Below are positions 7,995 to 18,404 of a stretch of 64,000 nucleotides of DNA, one piece after another. This stretch comes from Rhizobacter sp. Root404 (GTDB lineage Bacteria > Pseudomonadota > Gammaproteobacteria > Burkholderiales > Burkholderiaceae_C): positions 672,684 through 736,683 of the forward strand of contig NZ_LMDS01000005.1 of NCBI RefSeq assembly GCF_001425865.1, read 5' to 3'. How positions within the stretch are numbered: the first letter of the stretch is position 1; each line of letters begins with the position of its first letter. The notes under the pieces are model-generated. The model did not search any database. It was not told the DNA's origin and saw only the letters and a program-made list of their open reading frames with translations. The position numbers were made by a program, and so were the translations under genes.

Positions 7995-9133
7995 TGGATG
8001 AGAGTCGGCGAATCAGCGGCAGTGAGCGCGAGGACGCAGTGGGGCGGTCACAGGGCCCGACGAAGGGGCGGGGCACGGTGTGGGCGATCGAGCACCGCTA
8101 TGCGAAGCAGTTGACCGAAGCGTACGACGACGGATGGGGCACGCTCGACCAACAGGCGAGCGAAGAGCGGGTGCCGCCTGCCACCTCGGTGATCGAGGAG
8201 CGGGTCAAGTCGATCCTGTCACGCAACGACTCGCCGGACATCGCGTTCGACCTGTCGATCAACCCGTACCGCGGCTGCGAACACGGCTGCGTCTATTGTT
8301 TCGCGCGGCCGACGCACAGCTACCTGAACCTGTCGCCGGGGCTGGATTTCGAGACCCGGATCATCGCCAAGGTCAACGCCGCCGACAAACTGCGCGAGGC
8401 GTTTTCGAGCCGCGCCTACGTGCCCAAATGGCTGAACATCGGCTCGGCGACCGACGCGTACCAGCCGGTCGAGCGCAAGCTCGGCATCACCCGGCAGGTG
8501 ATCGAGGTGCTGTCGGAGTGCGCGCATCCGTTCTCGCTCGTCACCAAGTCGTCGGGCATTGAGCGCGATCTGGATCTGGTCGCGCCGATGGCGCAGAGAG
8601 GGCTGGTCGCGGTCTACGTGTCGGTGACCTCGCTCGACCCGGCGCTGGCGCGCATCCTCGAGCCGCGCGCGGCGTCGCCACAGCGCCGCCTGCGGACGAT
8701 CGAGACCCTGTCGAAGGCAGGCGTACCGGTGGGTGTCAGCGTTTCGCCGCTGATCCCGTTCATCAACGAGCCCGAGCTCGAGCGCGTGCTCGAGGCCGCG
8801 GCATCGGCCGGCGCGCGCTCGGCGTTCGGGATCGTGCTGCGCCTGCCCTGGGAGGTGAACCCGATCTTTCAGCAGTGGCTCGATCAGCACTTTCCGGACC
8901 GCGCGGCGCGGGTCATGGCACGCGTGCGCGAGATGCGCGGCGGCCGTGATTACGACGCCAGCTTCGGCTCGCGCATGCAGGGCGAGGGCGTCTGGGCACA
9001 ACTGCTGCAGCAGCGCCTGCGCAAGGCGATCGCGCGTTTCGGTCTCGATGGCGAGCGCATCGCGCTCGACCTGACGCAGTTCCGTCGCCCGATCAAGTCG
9101 CGCGCGGACGGTCAGCAGGACCTGTTCGGCTGA
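7994..9133 (+). CDS. PA0069-family radical SAM protein
   Basis: A 379-residue radical SAM enzyme distantly related to spore photoproduct lyase. The [4Fe-4S] cluster motif is CEHGCVYC near residues 95-102, preceded by AFDLSINPYRG. The N-terminal KGRGTVWAIEHRY block is typical of the family. The C-terminus (LDLTQFRRPIKSRADGQQDLFG) also looks complete. The substrate is unknown; DNA repair has been suggested for the group because of its relation to SplB. The ATG at 7994 touches a LexA box and has no clear Shine-Dalgarno sequence, so the message may be nearly leaderless. A GTG in the GRGTVW stretch, preceded by AAGGGG, is an alternative start. Confidence 0.88.
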   Translation: MDESRRISGSEREDAVGRSQGPTKGRGTVWAIEHRYAKQLTEAYDDGWGTLDQQASEERVPPATSVIEERVKSILSRNDSPDIAFDLSINPYRGCEHGCVYCFARPTHSYLNLSPGLDFETRIIAKVNAADKLREAFSSRAYVPKWLNIGSATDAYQPVERKLGITRQVIEVLSECAHPFSLVTKSSGIERDLDLVAPMAQRGLVAVYVSVTSLDPALARILEPRAASPQRRLRTIETLSKAGVPVGVSVSPLIPFINEPELERVLEAAASAGARSAFGIVLRLPWEVNPIFQQWLDQHFPDRAARVMARVREMRGGRDYDASFGSRMQGEGVWAQLLQQRLRKAIARFGLDGERIALDLTQFRRPIKSRADGQQDLFG

Positions 9134-9142
9134 GGTCGCGCC

Positions 9143-10051
9143 TCAATCGCGCAAGTCGGGCTCGAAGAAGATCCACCGCGTGCTCGGGAATGCGCCGCGC
9201 AGGCTGCGCTCGACGCCGTTGATGGCCTCGATCAGCGCCACGTCCGAGGCGAGCGGGTGCATCCTCGCCTTCACCGCCACCATGATCTCGCCGCCCAGCT
9301 GCTGCGTGATCAGGCTGTACACCTGTGCCACCTGGGGCTGCGCTTCGAGGTGCGCGCGCATGGCCGCCAGCACGGCCGGCTCCGCGCTCTGGCCGACCAG
9401 CAGCGCCTTGACCTCCACGCCGACCAGCACCGCCACCAGCACCAGCAGCACGCCGATGCAGATCGAGCCGACCGCGTCCCACATCGGGTTGCCGGTGACC
9501 ATCGCCAGGCCGATGAAGCCGAGCGCCAGCACGAGGCCGCCCAGGGCGGCCATGTCCTCGCCGAATATCACCAGCAGCTCGCTCTGGCGCGAGGTGCGGA
9601 ACCAGCGCCACAGGCCCAGATCACCGCGCTCCTTGTTGATCTCGCGCAGCGCGCCCCACAGCGAGACCGATTCGGCCACGATGCCGAAGCTCAGGATTCC
9701 GACCGCCACCCATGCGTACTTCACCGGGCCGCTGTCGTGCAGCTTGTGCACGCCTTCGTAGATCGAGAACAGGCCGCCCATGCTGAACAGCATCAGCGCG
9801 ACGATGAAGCTCCAGAAGTAGATCGCCCGGCCGTAGCCGAGCGGATGGTCCGGCGAGGCGCTGCGCTTGGCCTCCTTCAGGCCCCAGATCAGCAAGGCCT
9901 GGTTGCCGCAGTCGGCAAACGAGTGGATCGCCTCGGCCAGCATCGAGGCCGAGCCGGTGTACACCGCGCCGGCGGTCTTCGCGATCGCGATCGCGAAGTT
10001 GGCGCCGAGGGCATAGAAGATCGACCTGAGTGAATCGGCCTGCGCGGACAT
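9143..10051 (-). CDS. CDF-family cation efflux transporter
   Basis: A 302-residue inner-membrane cation/proton antiporter, probably for Zn2+, Co2+ or a related divalent metal. About six transmembrane segments are visible, starting with ALGANFAIAIAKTAGAVY. The first metal site is HSFADCGNQ in TM2. The TM5 site reads FGEDMAALGGL, with Glu in place of the usual His, as in the ZnT9-like subgroup. A cytoplasmic C-terminal domain follows (EAQPQVAQVYSLITQQLGGE). The start at MSAQADSLRS is supported by GGGAG nine bases upstream; a longer frame exists but overlaps the eptA-side gap. It converges with the radical SAM gene, whose stop is 9 bases away. Confidence 0.9.
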   Translation of the reverse strand: MSAQADSLRSIFYALGANFAIAIAKTAGAVYTGSASMLAEAIHSFADCGNQALLIWGLKEAKRSASPDHPLGYGRAIYFWSFIVALMLFSMGGLFSIYEGVHKLHDSGPVKYAWVAVGILSFGIVAESVSLWGALREINKERGDLGLWRWFRTSRQSELLVIFGEDMAALGGLVLALGFIGLAMVTGNPMWDAVGSICIGVLLVLVAVLVGVEVKALLVGQSAEPAVLAAMRAHLEAQPQVAQVYSLITQQLGGEIMVAVKARMHPLASDVALIEAINGVERSLRGAFPSTRWIFFEPDLRD

Positions 10052-10088
10052 GGTGCTCCCGGGTTGAAGCCGGGGCGCACGCCCGTCG

Positions 10089-11762
10089 TCAGGGGGCGCG
10101 GCAACCGGCGAGTACGTCGAAGGGCTGTTTGTACTCGACCGCCGCAATGCCGAGGAGTCCGAGGGTCGTGTGAAAGAGGTTGTCGTGCGTCAGCGGCACG
10201 TCGCGTCTGCCCCGGACGCAGGCCGCCTGGGCGCTGGCGTGCGGCCCTTGCCACAGGATCATCGGCACGTGCTTCTGCTCGACCGGCGCGACGGCGTACG
10301 GCAGCCCGTGCAGGTAGAGGTTGTTCTCGCCGAGCGATTCGCCATGGTCGGACAGGTAGAGCATCGTCGTGTCGTAGGCCGACTGCTGGCGCAGCCAGCC
10401 GATCGTCTGGGCCAGCACGTGGTCGGTGTAGGCGATCGAGTTGTCGTAGGCATTCACGAGTGGGTCGCGCCCGCACTGCTGCAACACGTTCGTCGTGCAC
10501 TCGGGCATGAACGGCTTGCGATCGGGCGGGCTGCGCTTGTAGTACGCCGGGCCGTGGCTGCCCATCTGGTGCAGCACGAGCAGTACCCCGCGCGCACGGC
10601 GGTCGGCCGGCAGGGCGGCCAGGCGCGCATCGAGGCCGTGCAGCAGCGCGGCGTCCAGGCAATCTTCGCCATCGCAGAGGTTCGCGGGCAGCGCCGGCGC
10701 GCCGGCGACGGGGTCATGCGCGAAGGCGTTCGGCACGCGCTCGCACAGGCCCTTGCAGCCGGCCTGGTTGTCGAGCCAGAGCACCGCCATGCCGGCGCGC
10801 TGCACCAGGTCGAGCAGGTTCTCGTGGTCGCGATCGCGATACTCGAAGCCCTGCTTGCCGAGCGACGAGAACATGCACGGCAACGACGCCGCCGTGTTGG
10901 TGCCGCAGGACATGACCTGGCGGAAGCTGGTGACGTCGAGCTTGGCGAGTTCGGGGTTGGTCGGCCGCGCGTAACCGTTGAGCGCGAAGTGATCGGCCCG
11001 CGCAGTCTCGCCGACGACGACCACCACCAGCGGCGGCTTGCCGCCCGGCGCACGTGCCAGCACGCGTGCGTCGGTACCGATCGCGAGCGGCGGGCCGGCA
11101 GGACGCGCCTGCGACTTCAGGCCCAGGTCGACCAGCGCGTAGAGCGAATTCACCGGATTGATCAGGTAGCGCATCGACTTGTGGTTGCGCATCGTCGCCG
11201 ACAGGTCGGCGAACAGCGCGAACAGCAACGCGGCCAGCACGATCACCAGCGCGAGCAGGCCGGCGAGGTTGCGACCGGCTTGCCGCAGCAGGCCCAGTCC
11301 CCGCACCGGCGCGCGCCAGAGCAGCAGGAGCGGCAACCCGGCCATCAGCACCACGCTGCCGAGCATGCGCAGGTTCAGCAGGTCGCGCACCTCGCGCGGG
11401 TCGGTCTGCACGACGTTGGTCATCATCGTGGTGTCGATGACCACGCCATAGCTGCCCATGAAGTGCGCACCGAACGCGGCGGCGAGCAGCATGAAGGCGA
11501 TCGCGGGCTTGATCGTGGCACGCCAGGCGAACAGCGTCAGCAGCAGCGCGGTGACCGCGGCGACCATCGCGGCGAAGCCGATCAAGAACAGCGCACCCCG
11601 GGCCGACTGGGTCTCGGGCAACGCCAGCAGCGCCTGCCACAGCGGCCAGTTCGGCAGCGCAGCAATCCACAGGCCCGCCAGCACCGCCAGCGTCCACGGA
11701 TTCCAGCCGCCGCCCGCAGCGGCGCTGCTGGACAAGCCGGAGAAGGTCGTGCGCTGCGTCAT
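10089..11762 (-). CDS. eptA: Lipid A-type phosphoethanolamine transferase
   Basis: Inner-membrane enzyme of the EptA/MCR family that transfers phosphoethanolamine from phosphatidylethanolamine to lipid A or LPS core, lowering negative surface charge. The 557 residues comprise five N-terminal transmembrane segments (about residues 20-210) and a periplasmic sulfatase-fold domain. VVVGETARADHFALNGY near residue 250 holds the metal-binding Glu. The nucleophile is Thr290 in SCGTNTAASLPCMFS, flanked by the cysteine pair that forms the family disulfide. LYLSDHGESLGENNLYLHG supplies the remaining metal ligands. All catalytic residues appear present. Whether the acceptor is lipid A cannot be told from sequence, so the symbol is by family resemblance. 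Confidence 0.88.
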   Translation of the reverse strand: MTQRTTFSGLSSSAAAGGGWNPWTLAVLAGLWIAALPNWPLWQALLALPETQSARGALFLIGFAAMVAAVTALLLTLFAWRATIKPAIAFMLLAAAFGAHFMGSYGVVIDTTMMTNVVQTDPREVRDLLNLRMLGSVVLMAGLPLLLLWRAPVRGLGLLRQAGRNLAGLLALVIVLAALLFALFADLSATMRNHKSMRYLINPVNSLYALVDLGLKSQARPAGPPLAIGTDARVLARAPGGKPPLVVVVVGETARADHFALNGYARPTNPELAKLDVTSFRQVMSCGTNTAASLPCMFSSLGKQGFEYRDRDHENLLDLVQRAGMAVLWLDNQAGCKGLCERVPNAFAHDPVAGAPALPANLCDGEDCLDAALLHGLDARLAALPADRRARGVLLVLHQMGSHGPAYYKRSPPDRKPFMPECTTNVLQQCGRDPLVNAYDNSIAYTDHVLAQTIGWLRQQSAYDTTMLYLSDHGESLGENNLYLHGLPYAVAPVEQKHVPMILWQGPHASAQAACVRGRRDVPLTHDNLFHTTLGLLGIAAVEYKQPFDVLAGCRAP

Positions 11763-11814
11763 GCCCGTGATTGTCCGTCGGCCGGCCGTCCAGGCCGACC
11801 GGACAGCCGGCGAT

Positions 11815-12966
11815 TTACTTGAACAGGTCCTTGACGCGGTCGGTCCAGGTCTTGGCGTTCGGCGAATGCCGGTCGCCCGACTTGCGGAACGACTCGTCCA
11901 GTTCCTTCAGCAGCTTGCGCTGGTGTTCGGTCAGCTTGATCGGCGTCTCGACGCTCACGTGGCAGTACAGGTCACCCGGGTAGCTCGAACGCACGCCCTT
12001 GATGCCCTTGCCGCGCAGGCGGAAAGTCTTGCCGTGCTGCGTGCCCTCGGGCAGCTCGATCTCGGCCTTGCCGCCGAGCGTGGGCACCTCGATCTCGCCG
12101 CCCAGCGCAGCGGTCGTCAGGCCGACCGGCACGGTGCAGTGCAGGTCGTCGCCGTCGCGCTCGAAGATCTCGTGCTGCTTGATCCGGATCTCGATGTAGA
12201 GGTCACCCGCCGGCCCGCCGTTCGTGCCCGGCTCGCCGTTGCCGCTGGAGCGGATGCGCATGCCCTCGTTGATGCCGGCGGGGATCTTCACCTCCAGCGT
12301 CTTGTTCTTCTTGATCCGGCCCTGGCCGCTGCAGGTGGTGCAGGGCTCGGGGATGATCTTCCCGGTGCCGTGGCAGTGCGGGCAGGTCTGCTGGATGCTG
12401 AAGAAGCCCTGGCGCATGTGCACCGTGCCCTGGCCGTGGCAGGTGCTGCAGGTCTTGGGCGAGGTGCCGGGCTTGGCGCCGCTGCCTTTGCAGGTCTCGC
12501 AGGTCTCGTACGACGGGATGCGGATCTGGGTTTCCTTGCCGTGCGCCGCTTCCTCGAGCGTGATCTCCATCGCATAGCTCAGGTCGCTGCCGCGGAACAC
12601 CTGCTGACCGCCACCGCGGCGCTGCCCGCCCGCAGCTGCGCCGCCGAAGATGTCGCCGAAGATGTCGCCGAAGGCCTCGGCGAAGCCACCGAACCCTTCC
12701 GCGCCCGGGCCGCCGGCACCACGGCCCATGTTCGGGTCCACGCCGGCGTGACCGTACTGGTCGTAGGCGGCCCGCTTTTGCGGGTCGGTGAGCATCTCGT
12801 AGGCCTCCTTGGCCTCCTTGAACTTCTCTTCCGACTTCTTCGCGTCGTCACCCTGATTGCGGTCGGGGTGGTGCTTCATCGCGAGCTTGCGATAGGCCTT
12901 CTTGATGTCGTCTTCGCTGGCGTTCTTCGCCACCCCCAGCGTTTCGTAGTAGTCGCGTTTGGCCAT
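11815..12966 (-). CDS. dnaJ: Chaperone DnaJ
   Basis: Hsp40 co-chaperone that delivers clients to DnaK and stimulates its ATPase. The 383-residue protein has the J domain at residues 1-70 with the HPD motif (MKHHPDRNQGDD). A Gly/Phe-rich stretch containing GAEGFGGFAEAFGDIFGD follows. Four CxxCxGxG zinc-binding repeats lie at about 150-220 (CETCKGSGAKPG, CSTCHGQGTV, CPHCHGTGKI, CTTCSGQGRI), then the C-terminal client-binding domains. The start MAKRDYYETLGV is the family standard. It is the last gene of the grpE-dnaK-dnaJ unit, 105 bases after dnaK. Confidence 0.98.
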   Translation of the reverse strand: MAKRDYYETLGVAKNASEDDIKKAYRKLAMKHHPDRNQGDDAKKSEEKFKEAKEAYEMLTDPQKRAAYDQYGHAGVDPNMGRGAGGPGAEGFGGFAEAFGDIFGDIFGGAAAGGQRRGGGQQVFRGSDLSYAMEITLEEAAHGKETQIRIPSYETCETCKGSGAKPGTSPKTCSTCHGQGTVHMRQGFFSIQQTCPHCHGTGKIIPEPCTTCSGQGRIKKNKTLEVKIPAGINEGMRIRSSGNGEPGTNGGPAGDLYIEIRIKQHEIFERDGDDLHCTVPVGLTTAALGGEIEVPTLGGKAEIELPEGTQHGKTFRLRGKGIKGVRSSYPGDLYCHVSVETPIKLTEHQRKLLKELDESFRKSGDRHSPNAKTWTDRVKDLFK

Positions 12967-13009
12967 GAAATCCGGGCTCCGTCGATTCGGTATTCGCTTC
13001 AAACACCAA

Positions 13010-13052
13010 CGCCGGTTCCGGTCGGAGCCGCGTGCTCCGCCCGAAACCGGCG
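13010..13052 (-). other. Long stem-loop between dnaK and dnaJ
   Basis: Two 19-base arms (13010-13028 and 13034-13052) are complementary at 17 of 19 positions around the 5-base loop CGCGT, so a very stable hairpin would form in the dnaK-dnaJ transcript. There is no proper T-run after it on the minus strand (the sequence reads GTTGGTGTTTGAAG). It is more likely a processing or partial-termination element setting dnaK:dnaJ ratio than a full terminator. Confidence 0.7.
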
Positions 13053-13071
13053 AGGGTCAGTGATGGGCCAA

Positions 13072-15018
<1,947 letters not shown>

Positions 15019-15056
15019 GATGGTGTGCTCCTGGAGACTGGATTAAGTTGTTCTTA

Positions 15057-15084
15057 ACGTGTGGATAAGGTGTGGGCTTTCAAG
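15057..15084 (-). promoter_or_regulatory. Possible secondary heat-shock promoter upstream of dnaK
   Basis: On the minus strand CTTGAA (15079-15084), followed by A, is a good sigma-32 -35 box. Fourteen bases further lies CCACACGT (15057-15064), a weaker match to CCCCATNT. It sits in the 96-base grpE-dnaK gap. The -10 half is poor, so this is only a suggestion. Confidence 0.35.
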
Positions 15085-15114
15085 CCTGAACCTGTGGACT
15101 TCTCGCGGCTTTCG

Positions 15115-15654
15115 TCAGGCAGAGGCCGCGACGGTGACGAGCGCCGGGCGCAGCACGCGGTCGGCGATCAGGTAGCCCTTCTGCAGCACCGTCACCACCG
15201 TGTTGGGCTCCTGTGCGGCGGGCACGACGCTGATGGCCTGGTGTTGGTGCGGATCGAACCTGGTACCGGCCGCCGGATTGATCTCGACGACCTTGTTGCG
15301 CTCGAGCGCCGAGACCAGCTGGCGCAGCGTGGCATGAACGCCTTCGAGCATCTGCTCGGGCGTGGCGTCGGGCAGCGCGATCGCGGCCTCCAGGCTGTCC
15401 TTCACGGGCAGCAGGCTGTCGGCAAAGCCCTCGACGGCGTACTTGCGCGCCTTGGCGATCTCGTCCTCGGCGCGTCGGCGGGTGTTTTCGGCCTCGGCCT
15501 TGGCGCGCAGGTAGGCATCGGCCACTTCGGCGTGCTTGGCCTCGAGCTCCTGCAGCCGGGTGTCCGCGTTGGCGGCCGCGCTGTCCTGGGCCGCGGTCGG
15601 GTCGGCGGACTCGGGGGCGGGCGGGGAAGAAAAGGTCGGGTCGATGTTCGTCAT
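15115..15654 (-). CDS. grpE: GrpE nucleotide exchange factor
   Basis: Releases ADP from DnaK. The 179-residue protein has an acidic/alanine-rich N-terminus and a long coiled coil (LQELEAKHAEVADAYLRAKAEAENTRRR, about residues 30-60). The beta-wing domain ends in the GrpE signature (VTVLQKGYLIADRVLRPALVTVAA). A longer frame is open upstream but would run through the heat-shock promoter, so I start at MTNIDPTF. It heads the grpE-dnaK-dnaJ operon and follows hslR. Confidence 0.96.
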   Translation of the reverse strand: MTNIDPTFSSPPAPESADPTAAQDSAAANADTRLQELEAKHAEVADAYLRAKAEAENTRRRAEDEIAKARKYAVEGFADSLLPVKDSLEAAIALPDATPEQMLEGVHATLRQLVSALERNKVVEINPAAGTRFDPHQHQAISVVPAAQEPNTVVTVLQKGYLIADRVLRPALVTVAASA

Positions 15655-15683
15655 GGCGTGCAAGGGTTTCCGTAGTCGCCCAC

Positions 15684-15709
15684 ATGGGGCGATTGCCCTC
15701 AGGTTCAAG
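15684..15709 (-). promoter_or_regulatory. Sigma-32 heat-shock promoter of grpE-dnaK-dnaJ
   Basis: On the minus strand the -35 box CTTGAA (15704-15709) is separated by 14 bases from the -10 box CCCCAT (15684-15689), followed by GT. This is an almost exact RpoH consensus with accepted spacing, 30 bases upstream of the grpE ATG and downstream of the hslR stop. It gives a direct basis for heat induction of the operon. Confidence 0.85.
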
Positions 15710-15754
15710 AGGGGATTGCAGGATTTTTTGAGGCCGATCGCTCGGCCGGTGCCT

Positions 15755-16186
15755 TCATTCCGGCTCGACCGACGCACTCCAGCGATTCCAGTCGGCCAAC
15801 TGGCGCCGGTCGCGCTTGGTCGGGCGACCCTGCTCGATGGCCAGCGACGGTTCGGTATTCAGGCGGCGCTCCAGCGCCTGACGGGTGCGCTGCTCGAGGC
15901 TCTCCGGCGTCTCCTCGAACATCTCGGCGGCGAGCGTCGCGGAGCCACGCTGTTCGGTGGCGGCGCGCACCCACACCACGCGGGCGACGGCGCCTTGCTT
16001 CAACGCGATCAGGTCACCGACCCGCACCTCGCGCGAGGCCTTGGCCGCCTGGCCGTTGACTTGCACCCGGCCGCGGCCGATCTCGTCGGCGCTCAGGCTG
16101 CGGGTCTTGAAGAAGCGGGCGGCCCAGAGCCATTTGTCGAGCCGGACCTTGTCGGCGCCCTTGTCGGTTCGTGGCGATTCTTTCAT
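15755..16186 (-). CDS. hslR: Heat-shock protein 15 (S4-domain RNA-binding protein)
   Basis: A 143-residue cytoplasmic protein of the Hsp15 family, which binds free 50S subunits carrying a nascent chain and helps recycle them after heat stress. The S4 RNA-binding domain covers residues 13-60: VRLDKWLWAARFFKTRSLS, then GRVQVNGQAAKASREVRVGD. The C-terminal part is basic with the usual PTKRDRRQLADW ending. It stands just upstream of the grpE heat-shock promoter, fitting a shared heat-shock role. Its own promoter was not identified; it starts 4 bases inside the histidine kinase end and may be read with that gene. Confidence 0.92.
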   Translation of the reverse strand: MKESPRTDKGADKVRLDKWLWAARFFKTRSLSADEIGRGRVQVNGQAAKASREVRVGDLIALKQGAVARVVWVRAATEQRGSATLAAEMFEETPESLEQRTRQALERRLNTEPSLAIEQGRPTKRDRRQLADWNRWSASVEPE

Positions 16187-17613
16187 CGGGGCGGATTGTC
16201 GGCGAGCGGGAGCCGCACGGTAGCGTCGAGCCCCTGAACTTGGGCGCGCACCATGCGGTTGTCAAGGGCGAGGGCGCCGCCGAGCGACACGACGATCTCC
16301 TGGCAGATCGCCAGCCCCAGACCGGACCCGTGCCGCAGGTCGTGGCCCGGCGCCCCGGGCGCGAACGGCTGGAACAGGCGCTCGCGCTGCTCGCGGGAGA
16401 TGCCGGGGCCGCTGTCGGCGATCGTCAGCGCCGCGTGGTGCGCGTCGCGCACGATCGAGACCGCCAGGCGCGAGCCGTCGGGCGTGTTCTTGACGGCGTT
16501 GTGCAGCAGGTTGCGGGCCAGCTCGCGCAGCGCCCACTCGTGCGCCCGCACCGGCGCCGGCACCGTCTCGAGCGAGAAATCGAGGTGCCGCTCGGCGATC
16601 AGCGGCGCCAGGTCGAGCGCGACCGCGCGCACCACCTCGGCCCAGTCGGTCACGGGCGCGTCACCCTGCTGGCGCAGCTGCTCGACCTTGGCGAGCGCGA
16701 GCATCTGGTTGGCGAGCTCGGTCGCGCGGTTCACGGTGTGGTCGATTTCCGTGAGCGCCTGCGCCGGCTCGACATCGCCGCGCAGCGCGGACTGCACCTG
16801 CGTCTTCAGCACCGCCAGCGGCGTGCGCAGCTGGTGCGAGGTGTCGCGCACGAAGCGCTTCTGGTGTTCGAGCAGGTGGCCCAGCCGCGCCATCACCTGG
16901 TTGGTCGCGTCCACCAGCGGCAGCAACTCGCGCGGCGCGTTGCCGAGCGCAATCGGCGTCAGGTCGTTCGCGTGACGGGCGTTGATGCGCTCGCTGAGCA
17001 CCCGTACCGGCCGGGTCGCGCGGTGCACGACGAGCACGACGACGCCGGCGATCAGCGCGATCAGCGCGGCCTGGCGCCACAGGGTGTCGATCAGGATCTG
17101 GCGCGCGAGCGTCTGGCGCAGCTCCAGCGTCTCGGCGACCTGGATCGTCGCCATCCCGCGGCCTTCGGCGCCGGCCACCGGCTGCAGCAGCACCGCGACG
17201 CGCACCGGTTGCTGCTGGTAGACGTCGTCGTAGAAGTCGACCAGTGCGGCGTAGGGTCCCTTGGCCGGCACCTGGCCTTTCCAGCCGGGCAGATCCGCGA
17301 AGCCGGACACCATCTCGCCGCGGAACCCGCTGACCTTGTAGAACATGCGGCTGCGGTTGTCGGCCTCGAACGGCTCGAGCGCCGAGTACGGCACCGTCGC
17401 ACCGAGGTGGGCGTCGGCGCCCGCGCCGATCACCTCCAGGTCTTCGCCGATCGTCTTGGCCGACGCGAGCAGCGTGCGGTCGTAGGCGGTGTCGGCCGAG
17501 CGCAGGGCCTGCCGGTACAGGCTGACGGTGTTGATCGCCACCACGCCAAGCACCGGCACCAGGATGCCGACCAGCAGCCGGCCGCGCAGCGACAGGCGAC
17601 CCGCTGCGGTCAC
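16183..17613 (-). CDS. tctE: TctE-like sensor histidine kinase
   Basis: Inner-membrane sensor of 476 residues, likely controlling the adjacent tctCBA transporter. Two transmembrane segments (about residues 11-31 and 175-200) flank a periplasmic 2CSK-type sensing domain. A HAMP-like linker and HisKA box follow, with the phosphoacceptor His in RFVRDTSHQLRTPLAVLKTQ. The ATPase domain shows NLLHNAVKNTP, DSGPGIS and GSGLGLAI. The GTG start overlaps the regulator stop as GTGA (17610-17613), indicating translational coupling. Frames open further upstream only because of high G+C. The name rests on neighbourhood and resemblance to TctE. Confidence 0.88.
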   Translation of the reverse strand: MTAAGRLSLRGRLLVGILVPVLGVVAINTVSLYRQALRSADTAYDRTLLASAKTIGEDLEVIGAGADAHLGATVPYSALEPFEADNRSRMFYKVSGFRGEMVSGFADLPGWKGQVPAKGPYAALVDFYDDVYQQQPVRVAVLLQPVAGAEGRGMATIQVAETLELRQTLARQILIDTLWRQAALIALIAGVVVLVVHRATRPVRVLSERINARHANDLTPIALGNAPRELLPLVDATNQVMARLGHLLEHQKRFVRDTSHQLRTPLAVLKTQVQSALRGDVEPAQALTEIDHTVNRATELANQMLALAKVEQLRQQGDAPVTDWAEVVRAVALDLAPLIAERHLDFSLETVPAPVRAHEWALRELARNLLHNAVKNTPDGSRLAVSIVRDAHHAALTIADSGPGISREQRERLFQPFAPGAPGHDLRHGSGLGLAICQEIVVSLGGALALDNRMVRAQVQGLDATVRLPLADNPPR

Positions 17614-18290
17614 GCCGCCGCTTTCAGCAGGTAGCCCAGGCCGCGCAGGGTCACGAGTTGCGCGCCGGTGTGGGCGAGCTTCTTGCGCAGGCGGTAGGCG
17701 ACGACCTCGATCGCGTCGGACTGCACCTGCGATTCGCCCGGGAACACCAGTTCGGACAGGCGCTCCTTGCTCACCGCCTGGCCGGCCTTCGCCAGCACCG
17801 CGCGCAGCAGCGCGGCTTCGCGCGGTGCCAGTTCGAGCGGCTCGCCGCGGTAGTAGATCGCGCCGCTGTCGGCATCGCAGCGCAGGCCGCTGTATTCGGG
17901 GCTCGCGTCGGCTTCGGCGTCGGCGGCGCTCGCGTGGCGGCGGGCAAGGGCGCGCACCCGCGCTTCCAGCTCGTCGAGGTCGAACGGCTTGGGCAGGTAG
18001 TCGTCGGCGCCGGTGTTCAGGCCGAGGATGCGGTCGCCGACCGTGCCGCGCGCGGTGAGGATCAGCACCGGCGTCTTCAGCCCGGCGGCGCGCGCCTGCT
18101 CGAGCACCTGCAGGCCATCGAGCCCCGGCAGGCTCAGGTCCAGCAGCACCACGTCGGGCACGCTGGCCTGCCAGCGGTCGATCGCACGCGCACCGTCGGC
18201 ACAGCAGACCACCTGCATGCCGCGGCGCTGGAAGGTCCGCTGCAGCGTGGTCTGCATCGCCAGGTTGTCTTCGATCAGCAGCAGCTTCAT
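17610..18290 (-). CDS. tctD: TctD-like OmpR-family response regulator
   Basis: A 226-residue DNA-binding regulator. The receiver domain (residues 1-115) starts MKLLLIEDNLAMQ and has the phospho-acceptor aspartate in DVVLLDLSLPGLDG, the threonine in ILTARG and lysine in YLPKPFDLDEL. The winged-helix domain (about 135-225) includes LAPREAALLRAVLAKAG and VVAYRLRKKL. It forms a two-gene operon with the overlapping kinase and is divergent from tctC across 114 bases, the classical arrangement for tricarboxylate uptake control. Confidence 0.9.
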   Translation of the reverse strand: MKLLLIEDNLAMQTTLQRTFQRRGMQVVCCADGARAIDRWQASVPDVVLLDLSLPGLDGLQVLEQARAAGLKTPVLILTARGTVGDRILGLNTGADDYLPKPFDLDELEARVRALARRHASAADAEADASPEYSGLRCDADSGAIYYRGEPLELAPREAALLRAVLAKAGQAVSKERLSELVFPGESQVQSDAIEVVAYRLRKKLAHTGAQLVTLRGLGYLLKAAA

Positions 18291-18404
18291 GCGGCAACGG
18301 TAGCAGGCGCGGGCTTCGTGTTTCCCCTAGGCCGGTCGACAGCCGATTGACAGGCTGGCTCGCGAGCATCGACCATCGGTGCCATTCACGCCTACTGGAG
18401 ACTC

